From CAXBNB01 sp040151475 (lineage in GTDB: Bacteria; Bacteroidota; Bacteroidia; Cytophagales; Cyclobacteriaceae), in NCBI RefSeq assembly GCF_040151475.1, contig NZ_JBDKWG010000100.1, forward strand, positions 1-15,037: a stretch of DNA of 15,037 nt, written 5' to 3'. Below, one piece after another: positions 1-5,452 of the stretch. Numbering within the stretch: position 1 is the stretch's first letter; each line of letters starts with the position of its first letter. A model generated the notes under the pieces. The model saw only the letters and a program-made list of their open reading frames with translations, was not told the origin of the DNA and made no database searches. Both the position numbers and the translations under genes were made by a program.

Positions 1-276
1 AATCAAATCCTGGATGGCACCAGTTTTTACCCTCAACTTCTGGGCAAAGAAGCCAAAGCCAGAGATTGGGTTTTTTGTAGCTATGCGCCAAACTGGGGAA
101 ATTTCACCCCTAAAACCTATGTGCAAAACACAGAGTGGAAATTGTACCGCAGTGGAGAGTTCTACAATTTTAAGGCAGATCCAATGGAGCTAACCAGCAT
201 TGCTGATAGTGAATTGAGCAAAGATCAACTGGAGTTGAAAGCAGGTTTTCAGAAGGTTTTGGATGAAATGAGGTGA
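1..276 (+). CDS. Sulfatase, C-terminal fragment (cut by window edge)
   Basis: Open in frame 1 from the first base to TGA at 274-276, giving the last 91 residues of a larger protein. The start (DGTSFYPQLLGK, then ARDWVFCSYAP) matches the conserved late part of type I arylsulfatase-A-like sulfatases, where a DG-SF-P-L-G segment precedes an R-(D/E)-W-V-F-C-x-Y strand. It is followed by the usual WKLYRSGEFYNF C-terminal beta-sheet segment and a polar helix. The catalytic formylglycine motif and metal ligands lie in the N-terminal part outside the window, so activity and substrate cannot be judged. Bacteroidota sulfatases are normally secreted or periplasmic and remove sulfate from polysaccharides. 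The gene converges on the arsenic operon with 67 bp between stops and no clear hairpin terminator there. Confidence 0.8.
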   Translation, partial: NQILDGTSFYPQLLGKEAKARDWVFCSYAPNWGNFTPKTYVQNTEWKLYRSGEFYNFKADPMELTSIADSELSKDQLELKAGFQKVLDEMR

Positions 277-343
277 GGTTGAGAAAGTAAACCTGAGTGT
301 ATTTTGATTTTCTACCTACAACTTTTAGCTTGTGTGTAAGAGT

Positions 344-1393
344 TTATGTATTGGTTTTTCTGTAGTATTTTTTTCTTAACCAAAATGAAACACGAACCAA
401 TAAAATCAATGCTGGAACTTCAACCAAGGGGCCGATGACTCCTGCAAATGCTTGTCCTGAATTCAGTCCGAAAATGCTAATTGCAACAGCAATAGCCAAT
501 TCAAAGTTGTTCCCTGCGGCTGTAAACGCAACTGAGGCTGTTTTGTCATATTCTGCTCCCATTGCTTTGGTAAAGAAAAAACCAATAATGAACATTAGGG
601 TAAAATATACAAGCAAAGGAACTGCAATGATTAAAACGTCCATTGGAATTTCAACAATCAACTCGCCTTTTAAGGAAAACATAACCACGATGGTAAACAA
701 AAGTGCTATTAAGGTCATTGGTGAGATAGCAGGAATGAATTTTTTGGTGTACCATTCTTCGCTCTTGAGTTTTACCAAAACCTGACGACTCAAAATTCCC
801 AATAAGAAAGGAATTCCCAGGTAAATGGCTACACTTTCGGCAATAGTCCCGATCGAAATATCTACGATAGCTCCTTCAAACCCAAAATAGGGAGGAAGAA
901 TAGTTATAAAAATCCAGGCGTAAAAGCTGTAAGCAAAAACCTGAAAAATGCTATTCAACGCTACCAATCCTGCTCCATATTCGCTGCTGCCTTCGGCCAG
1001 GTCATTCCAAACTAAAACCATTGCGATACAACGTGCCAGCCCAATCAATATCAAGCCGGCCATGTATTCAGGGTAATTTCGTAAAAATGTAATTGCCAAA
1101 ACGAACATTAAAACCGGGCCAATTATCCAATTGAGTATTAGCGAAATGGAAAGGATTTTTGTGTTGCGGAAGACTTTAGGTAACAAGGCATAGTTCACCT
1201 TTGCCAAAGGCGGGTACATCATTAAGATCAAACCGATAGCAATAGGAATGTTTGTGGTTCCACTGCTGAATGAGTTGATAATATTGGGGAATGCTGGAAA
1301 TAAATAACCAATGCTGACACCCAAAGCCATGGCGACAAAAATCCATAAAGTCAGGTTTCTGTCAAGAAAGCTTAAGCTTTTAGTTTTTGCCAT
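344..1393 (-). CDS. arsB: ACR3-family arsenite efflux transporter
   Basis: 349-residue integral membrane protein, the usual length for ACR3 carriers, with about ten hydrophobic segments. It exports arsenite (in some members antimonite) across the inner membrane using the proton gradient. Family marks include the N-terminal LDRNLTLWIF helix, GLILMMYPPLAKV, and GLARCIAMVLVWN, which holds the invariant cysteine (about residue 122) implicated in As(III) transport. A late VEVPALILLV helix carries the conserved acidic residue. Its ATG lies only 2 bp after the arsC stop, so the two are almost certainly translationally coupled and co-transcribed. The ACR3 family is unrelated to the E. coli ArsB fold; acr3 is the more exact symbol. 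It is the last gene of the operon. The sequence looks intact. Confidence 0.95.
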   Translation of the reverse strand: MAKTKSLSFLDRNLTLWIFVAMALGVSIGYLFPAFPNIINSFSSGTTNIPIAIGLILMMYPPLAKVNYALLPKVFRNTKILSISLILNWIIGPVLMFVLAITFLRNYPEYMAGLILIGLARCIAMVLVWNDLAEGSSEYGAGLVALNSIFQVFAYSFYAWIFITILPPYFGFEGAIVDISIGTIAESVAIYLGIPFLLGILSRQVLVKLKSEEWYTKKFIPAISPMTLIALLFTIVVMFSLKGELIVEIPMDVLIIAVPLLVYFTLMFIIGFFFTKAMGAEYDKTASVAFTAAGNNFELAIAVAISIFGLNSGQAFAGVIGPLVEVPALILLVRVSFWLRKKYYRKTNT

Positions 1394-1395
1394 TT

Positions 1396-2013
1396 TTAAG
1401 ATTGGATTTGAGAGAAAATGTAAAATATTTCAGTGGCTATTTGCAGGCTTCTTTCGTTGTATTTTTCAGCTTGTTGTGGTGTGTTGTCAAATAGCTTGGG
1501 GTCTTCATAGGTGATTGGGATTCTTTTTTCAGCCCCTACAATAAATGGGCATCCACCATCTGCTTGTGAACAGGTCATTATAGCCGCAAACTCAGATTTT
1601 GGATTAAAATCATCATCCAATTTTTTGGAAAATCCGATTACCGGGGATTCGTTTCCTGAATATTTGATGCTATAAATAGGATTGTTGGTTTCGGCAATCG
1701 TATTTATTTCAAAACCTGTGTTTCTAAGTGTCTCTGCCACCATGGGAAAAAGAGCTGTACTTTCTGTTCCACCTGAATAACAAAACACATTTTTTATTTT
1801 AAAATAATGAGCAATTGTTTGCGCCCAAACCTGCGATAAATGACTTCTTCGGGAATTGTGGGTACATATAAAATTGAGGCGTATTTCTTGATTGGAATCA
1901 ACTTTTTCCTGAACAAATTCTATTAAGGGCTTTAGAATTTCTTTGCGCTCTTCTGGAATAGTCTCAATATTTAATGTTGTGATGATACTCTCTATTTTTT
2001 TGAATAATGACAT
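1396..2013 (-). CDS. arsC: Arsenate reductase, thioredoxin-coupled LMW-phosphatase type
   Basis: 205 residues; reduces arsenate to arsenite for export by the adjacent ACR3 pump. The P-loop CTHNSRR (C50-x5-R56) is the low-molecular-weight tyrosine-phosphatase signature. The redox relay of the S. aureus/B. subtilis enzyme is complete: C148 and C155 in TCSQADGGCP have the spacing of its C82/C89 pair. D171 in the YEDPK segment matches the general-acid aspartate. A roughly 45-residue helical N-terminal extension precedes the core, making it longer than the ~130-residue Bacillus enzyme; similar long forms exist in Bacteroidota and are sometimes annotated only as protein-tyrosine-phosphatase. The conserved C148/C155 pair and the operon context make arsenate reductase the better call. 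The stop is 2 bp before arsB; 79 bp separate it from the upstream DUF6428 gene. Confidence 0.9.
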   Translation of the reverse strand: MSLFKKIESIITTLNIETIPEERKEILKPLIEFVQEKVDSNQEIRLNFICTHNSRRSHLSQVWAQTIAHYFKIKNVFCYSGGTESTALFPMVAETLRNTGFEINTIAETNNPIYSIKYSGNESPVIGFSKKLDDDFNPKSEFAAIMTCSQADGGCPFIVGAEKRIPITYEDPKLFDNTPQQAEKYNERSLQIATEIFYIFSQIQS

Positions 2014-2092
2014 TTTGATTGATGTTTTGATAATTATTAATTCACAGCAAGCGTAACAATGGATATAATTTTTAAACTAGACTTATGTTAAA

Positions 2093-2560
2093 TTAGCAAC
2101 ATTTGCTATTTGGTGCGCAGGAATTTGTTGATTGAATTTTCGACAGTTTAAGTTTTGGTTTTTGAACAGGAACTCCGCAATTTTCTTTGGCCAGACAATC
2201 CGTTTGTTTTGAAGTGAGTAAAAAGTTGATGCCGTCAAAATCCAATCCGAATTTCCCGATTGTTTCAGCTTGATATTCCACTTCGATTTCCAAATCTCCT
2301 ATTCCCAGAGTCTTTTCTGAAAGCGCAATGATTTTTAATAATTTTTCCGGATGCAACCTGTGGTTGTAGTCATTGGCATTCCAAAGTTGAAAGTTTACAA
2401 CTTCTTCATTACGAACGGTTCCGCCGCAATCAATAAAGTGTTTGGTGATTTTCCCAACTTCTGTAACATGGAAGTGCTCAGGTACCAATTCTCCGTTGGG
2501 CAATTGAAATGCCATTTTTTTCAATTGCATTAATTTAGTTTTTACTTCTGAAAGCTTCAT
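2093..2560 (-). CDS. DUF6428-family protein, first gene of the arsenic operon
   Basis: 155 residues, cytoplasmic, with no signal peptide or membrane segment. It resembles the DUF6428 family, small proteins common in Bacteroidota ars clusters whose biochemical role is not established. The body has a FHVTEVGKI strand, an FIDCGGTVRNEE turn and a helical LHPEKLLKIIALSEKTLG segment. The C-terminal part is cysteine-rich: C122, C128, C148, C154 and C155, with C45 in the body, and the protein ends in Cys-Cys. This arrangement could bind As(III) or another soft metal, which is inference. It is the promoter-proximal gene of a leftward operon with arsC and arsB, so it probably aids arsenic handling. ATG 2560 fits family length and sits just after the palindromic operator candidate. 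Confidence 0.75.
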   Translation of the reverse strand: MKLSEVKTKLMQLKKMAFQLPNGELVPEHFHVTEVGKITKHFIDCGGTVRNEEVVNFQLWNANDYNHRLHPEKLLKIIALSEKTLGIGDLEIEVEYQAETIGKFGLDFDGINFLLTSKQTDCLAKENCGVPVQKPKLKLSKIQSTNSCAPNSKCC

Positions 2561-2570
2561 AGTTATTATT

Positions 2571-2590
2571 TAATTGTAATATTACGATTA
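2571..2590. promoter_or_regulatory. Palindromic operator candidate of the arsenic operon
   Basis: A 20-bp near-perfect palindrome, TAATTGTAATATTACGATTA, in which only one symmetric base pair breaks the dyad. It lies 10 bp upstream of the first start codon of the arsenic operon. Size, AT-rich symmetry and position suit an ArsR/SmtB-type repressor covering the core promoter and releasing on As(III). No ArsR gene is present in the window, so the regulator would act from elsewhere. The assignment is inference from symmetry and location. Confidence 0.5.
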
Positions 2591-2594
2591 AATA

Positions 2595-2623
2595 ATCAAA
2601 CATCAAACTGTTTTTAAGTTTGA
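2595..2623. repeat. Tandem ATCAAAC repeat and short inverted repeat upstream of the ars operon
   Basis: ATCAAAC occurs twice head to tail (2595-2608). TCAAACT at 2603-2609 pairs with AGTTTGA at 2617-2623 around a 7-nt loop. Both lie in the probable promoter region of the leftward arsenic operon, further upstream than the 2571-2590 palindrome. They may be a second regulator site or chance AT-rich symmetry; a convincing -33/-7 promoter pair could not be picked with confidence here. Confidence 0.3.
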
Positions 2624-2669
2624 ATAAAAAAACTTGATTCGTAATTGTTTTTTGGACGTTTGTATCTCA

Positions 2670-3164
2670 TCATTGTTCGAGTGCCGGGCTGCTCATTAAG
2701 CTATTTCTTCCCATGTGATTGTTAAGTACATAATGCATTCTGTCCACCTGATTATTAGTGAAAATATTCATAATTTCATCATCACTATAGTTCATATAGT
2801 TACTAATCATGACGAATTCTCCTGAACATCCTTCAAAGGAATTTCTTCCAAAAACAGTAACGTCAACTGCGGGTGTATCATTACAATAATCATTGAGTTC
2901 ACAATTTCCTGAGCCCCAAGTATGCAATAAGCTAAGGTAATGTCCCATTTTGTGGGTCAGTGTGCGACCATACCTTGCCTGACATTCAATATCAGATTCG
3001 CCAAAATGAATCCAGTTGATCAAAATACCTTCTGCATCGTCCTCACCGGGTAAAGAAAGAAGGTGGGTTCCGGGTAAGTCAGTCTCCGGGCCGGATGCCA
3101 TTCCCAGTGCCAGACATTCTGTTTCTGTAGGTAATGGGGAAATCCAAACGTGCAGAAAACAATG
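2670..3164 (-). pseudogene. Degenerate M43 (pappalysin/cytophagalysin) metalloprotease fragment
   Basis: Reading leftward, the frame is open from 3164 (an in-frame TGA lies at 3165-3167) and keeps family similarity upstream of the first ATG (3101): FLHVWISPLPTETECLALGM resembles the LNIWVC strand before the M43 catalytic helix. The zinc site reads HKMGHYLSLLH where the family has HExxHxxGxxH. The three histidines remain, but the catalytic Glu is Lys and the turn Gly is Ser. The downstream NDTPA, SNYMNYSDDEIMN (Met-turn) and QVDRMHYVL segments are conserved. Signal peptide, propeptide and C-terminal sorting domains are absent. Lost catalytic residue plus truncation at both ends make it a decaying remnant of a secreted peptidase; a short inactive homologue is less likely. 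Confidence 0.75.
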
Positions 3165-3374
3165 TCAAACGAGTTAATGAGATAACTGAAGAGGGGCAAA
3201 TTAATGACATTGGGAAAAATGTCACTTAATATACAATACCAAACTCCATTCCATCAGAACTTTAACACAGATAGCTTTGCGAGCATAAAAGGTGGTAATC
3301 GCTTCTCTTTGGGATTGTATTACAGCTTTTCTTTTAAGAAGAATGAGATGGAATTTATAAACAACGAAAATTGA
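3165..3374 (+). pseudogene. Remnant of an outer-membrane beta-barrel protein C-terminus, frameshifted
   Basis: On the + strand a frame ending at 3374 (open from an ATG at 3219) encodes 51 residues: NIQYQTPFHQNFNTDSF, then GGNRFSLGLYYSFSFKK and a short polar tail. Alternating hydrophobic/polar residues with closing aromatics are typical of the last strands of Bacteroidota barrel proteins. Just upstream, another frame (ending TAA 3227-3229) reads VKRVNEITEEGQINDIGKN, which joins sensibly to the barrel segment if one frameshift near 3220 is allowed. No promoter, signal peptide or full gene is present. Its upstream end abuts the M43 remnant on the other strand. The barrel type cannot be named. 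Short length makes this moderately confident only. Confidence 0.5.
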
Positions 3375-3409
3375 AGAATAAGTTAGATCAATCATAGGCC
3401 GAATAAAAA

Positions 3410-3542
3410 TCAGAGCAAACGCATTTAAAATTTCTTATTATTCCCTGACTTGATCAGGGGTCTCTTAGGGTAAACTGTGACTTTAAAAGATACCGAAACT
3501 GGTGCGGTAAGGAAGGTTTATTTTTAAATGCGTTTGCCCTGA
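3410..3542. mobile_element. MITE-like element, 133 bp, with terminal inverted repeats and target duplication
   Basis: The ends are inverted repeats of 21 bp with one mismatch: left arm 3410-3430, right arm 3522-3542, sharing the perfect core GCAAACGCATTTAAAA. Directly outside both ends is the same 8-mer AATAAAAA (3402-3409 and 3543-3550), as expected of a target-site duplication. The 91-bp interior has no coding frame but contains a small dyad, CCCTGA/TCAGGG, at 3443-3459. This is the layout of a non-autonomous element moved by a transposase elsewhere in the genome. Ends of the form CAGGG with 8-10 bp duplications recall the ISAs1 family, from memory and not checked. The flanks are A-rich, so the duplication alone would be weak; the repeats are the stronger evidence. 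Confidence 0.65.
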
Positions 3543-3566
3543 AATAAAAAAAATGGTTTTTTATTT

Positions 3567-4541
3567 CTACATTGTGATCACTATATTTCCCTTTTTATGT
3601 CCTTGATCAATATACCTGTGTGCTTCGGCTACTTGTTCCAATGGGTAGCATTTGTCTATTACAGATTTTATCTTATTTTCTTCGAAAAGCACTCTTAATT
3701 CCTGTAGAAAAGCCTGAATTTCAGCTACAGGCAACAGGCCCGTAGCTGAAAACTTCGCTTTCTTTTTACTACCTGTTAGTGATGTCCAAAGCATTTGGAT
3801 TAGCAAGGGAAGTTTTATGACAGGCGATATGTAGGCTCCATTTTCAGTTAAGGAGTCTTTGCATTTTGAAAATGAAAGCTTGCCTACTGTATCATATATG
3901 ATGTCATAAGTTTCGCCAGTAGCGGTAAAGTCTTCCTTGGTATAGTCAATCACCTTGTCTGCTCCCAGAGATTTTACCAACTCTATGTTGGCGGTACTAC
4001 ATACTCCTGTTACTTCCGCTTCAAAGTGTCTGGCAAGCTGTACTGCGGCTGTTCCCAAGCTGCCTGACGCACCATTGATCAATACCTTTTGCCCCGGTTG
4101 AATATTACCCAGATTTTTAAGGAAATTCATAGAAGTAACAGCTCCATCGCAGATAGGTGTAGCTTCTTCGCAGGTGATATTGTCTGGTTTGGCTGCTATA
4201 ATTCCATTTTCTGCTACACATACATATTCGGTATTGGTACCAGTACCAAATATTGATTCTCCGAAAACGGAATCACCAACTTTAAATAAGGTGACGTCTT
4301 TGCCAACCGTTTCAATTTGTCCGGCAAAACCTGTACCTGGTGTGGCGTGTTTTGGTTTTGTAATGCCTGTAAAAAGGCGACCGAAATAAGGCTTTCCTGT
4401 TCTCATCATGCTATCAGCTGTCGTCACAGATGAAGCATGAATTTTCACTAATACTTCATTGTCTTTGGGTGTAGGTTTATCTACCTGCTGAAGTTGAAGC
4501 ACATCGGGTCCTCCATACTTTGTGGTTACTATTGCTTTCAT
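3567..4541 (-). CDS. Zinc-independent MDR alcohol dehydrogenase/quinone oxidoreductase
   Basis: 324 residues from the chosen ATG. Medium-chain dehydrogenase/reductase of the quinone-oxidoreductase branch: N-terminal GroES-like domain (MKAIVTTKYGGPDVLQL, then GTGFAGQIETVGK), then an NAD(P)-binding Rossmann fold with NGASGSLGTAAVQLARHF, GVCSTANIELVKSLGADKVIDY and a YDIIYDTVGK strand, ending in YPLEQVAEAHRYIDQGHKKGNIVI. No structural-zinc cysteine cluster is seen, which fits NADPH-dependent reduction of quinones or activated alkenes; the substrate is unknown. The frame is open to an earlier ATG at 4592, but the added 17 residues are poorly family-like. ATG 4541 follows the same A-rich TAAGAAA leader used at 10601, so it was preferred. 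A conserved promoter block lies 68 bp upstream of this start. Confidence 0.88.
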   Translation of the reverse strand: MKAIVTTKYGGPDVLQLQQVDKPTPKDNEVLVKIHASSVTTADSMMRTGKPYFGRLFTGITKPKHATPGTGFAGQIETVGKDVTLFKVGDSVFGESIFGTGTNTEYVCVAENGIIAAKPDNITCEEATPICDGAVTSMNFLKNLGNIQPGQKVLINGASGSLGTAAVQLARHFEAEVTGVCSTANIELVKSLGADKVIDYTKEDFTATGETYDIIYDTVGKLSFSKCKDSLTENGAYISPVIKLPLLIQMLWTSLTGSKKKAKFSATGLLPVAEIQAFLQELRVLFEENKIKSVIDKCYPLEQVAEAHRYIDQGHKKGNIVITM

Positions 4542-4608
4542 TTTCTTAAATTTTAGTTTGTGCAGAGTGTGATTTTTGTTTTGCAGTTTCATTATTTTAA
4601 AAGATGAA

Positions 4609-4651
4609 GCAAAACTAAACCCGGTAGAGTGCCCTGCTGTTCGTGATTATA
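4609..4651 (-). promoter_or_regulatory. Promoter with AraC-like box upstream of the MDR oxidoreductase gene
   Basis: Read leftward, the block is TATAATCACGAAC (4651-4639), 21 bp, then TAGTTTTG (4617-4610). The latter fits the Bacteroidota -7 consensus TAnnTTTG exactly. No TTTG -33 element is present; the GTTCG box takes its place, as at activator-dependent promoters. The box is also one arm of a dyad: GTTCG at 4639-4643 opposes CGAAC at 4656-4660. Transcription would start near 4604, leaving a leader of roughly 60 nt. The identical arrangement with the same 21-bp spacer occurs at 5341-5383. Confidence 0.6.
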
Positions 4652-4697
4652 AATCCGAACAACAAAGGACATTTTTTATGGTAGCTAATAATGTGTT

Positions 4698-4755
4698 TTA
4701 TACAACTGCCGGAATGCCTGCCTGGATGGTAGTCAGGAATCTGGCAGTTGTATAA
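4698..4755. repeat. 13-bp perfect inverted repeat between lipoprotein and MDR genes
   Basis: TTATACAACTGCC at 4698-4710 is the exact reverse complement of 4743-4755, with 32 nt between. The interior can form a shorter CCTG/CAGG stem. It lies downstream of the lipoprotein stop and upstream of the MDR promoter block, so it may end or stabilise the lipoprotein transcript. No T-run follows either arm, so it is not a classical intrinsic terminator. A protein-binding dyad or a mobile-element remnant are alternatives. Confidence 0.55.
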
Positions 4756-4792
4756 CCTCTTTTAAGTCAGCCTTACTTTGAGCTTGCAATTC

Positions 4793-5161
4793 TTATTCAA
4801 ATTCAACAACATTGGCACTCACCGTTATCGTTCTTTTATAATAAAAAGGAAAAGCCCCACCTACATGCTCTTCGGTTACCAGATTGACCAGAGCTTTGGA
4901 GCCTGATTCCAGATTGGCAGCATCTACCATTTCTTTGTATGCATTGGCATAAAGTTGTCGCTTTTTCACCCCGCCAAATATCAATACATATTCAACTTCT
5001 GAACTGCCACTTACCCTTTCCAGTACTTTGTAGTTGCTCGTGGAGAGGGTTACCTGAGTAGTGTTTTGGTTCTGATTTAGCATGTACGCACCGCTCACTC
5101 CGCAGGAGTTTAAGAATACTACAAATGCAATGGCAATTAACGAATAAGATAATTTTTTCAT
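4793..5161 (-). CDS. Small lipoprotein, DUF6567-like
   Basis: 122 residues with a lipoprotein signal peptide: MKKLSYSLIAIAFVVF, then LNSCG, putting the lipidated cysteine at residue 20. The mature part is about 100 residues of alternating strands (TQVTLSTSNYKVLERVSG, VEYVLIFGG, ALVNLVTEEH, KRTITVSANVVEF) around one helix, KRQLYANAYKEMVDAANL. It resembles the DUF6567 family of Bacteroidota envelope lipoproteins of unknown function; this is recognition from memory. It is likely anchored in the outer membrane facing the periplasm. No catalytic motif is visible. The leader is A-rich (AAATTTAAAAAAATG). A promoter block with paired AraC-like boxes lies about 180-240 bp upstream, and the cyclase-AraC gene ends 291 bp upstream on the same strand. 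Confidence 0.8.
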   Translation of the reverse strand: MKKLSYSLIAIAFVVFLNSCGVSGAYMLNQNQNTTQVTLSTSNYKVLERVSGSSEVEYVLIFGGVKKRQLYANAYKEMVDAANLESGSKALVNLVTEEHVGGAFPFYYKRTITVSANVVEFE

Positions 5162-5340
5162 TTTTTTAAATTTTAGAGTTTTAAATTGATTTTAAACCGG
5201 GTTCACCGGATTTTTTTAGTTTATTAAAAGATTATAATATGTTTTTATGATTCTTTTAACCTGATGTCAGTAATTTTTTTCTAAAAAAAACAATGAGTAA
5301 CAGCTGACTTGTACTTTAGTTCTTTTGTTTTTATTACAAG

Positions 5341-5403
5341 GCAAAACTAGAGCGGTATTATGAAGTAGGTGTTCGGGATTATACACAGAGGTTCGAAATT
5401 ATA
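5341..5403 (-). promoter_or_regulatory. Promoter with two phased AraC-like boxes upstream of the lipoprotein gene
   Basis: Boxes GTTCGGGATTATA (5371-5383) and GTTCGAAATTATA (5391-5403) are direct repeats 20 bp apart, two DNA helical turns, a spacing common for AraC-family sites. Read leftward, the nearer box is followed after 21 bp by TAGTTTTG (5349-5342), an exact TAnnTTTG -7 element, with no TTTG -33. Sequence and spacing match the block at 4609-4651. Predicted transcription starts near 5336, giving a leader of about 175 nt before the lipoprotein ATG. No ATG-initiated frame was found in that leader. Confidence 0.6.
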
Positions 5404-5452
5404 AATGTGGACAAAATAGAACCGGGGACTAATACCAGATGAGATGTAGCTA

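Noticed and set aside
4542..4592. 17-residue N-terminal extension of the MDR oxidoreductase from the ATG at 4592
   Set aside because: The extension is lysine/asparagine-rich and unlike the family, whose members begin MKA; ATG 4541 has the leader type seen at other genes here.
4678..4755. 25-codon + strand frame starting MVANNV
   Set aside because: It coincides with the 13-bp inverted repeat and has no promoter or family support.
5196..5216. CCGG-loop-CCGG followed by a T-run as a terminator on the + strand
   Set aside because: Four-bp stem, and no + strand gene lies upstream to terminate.
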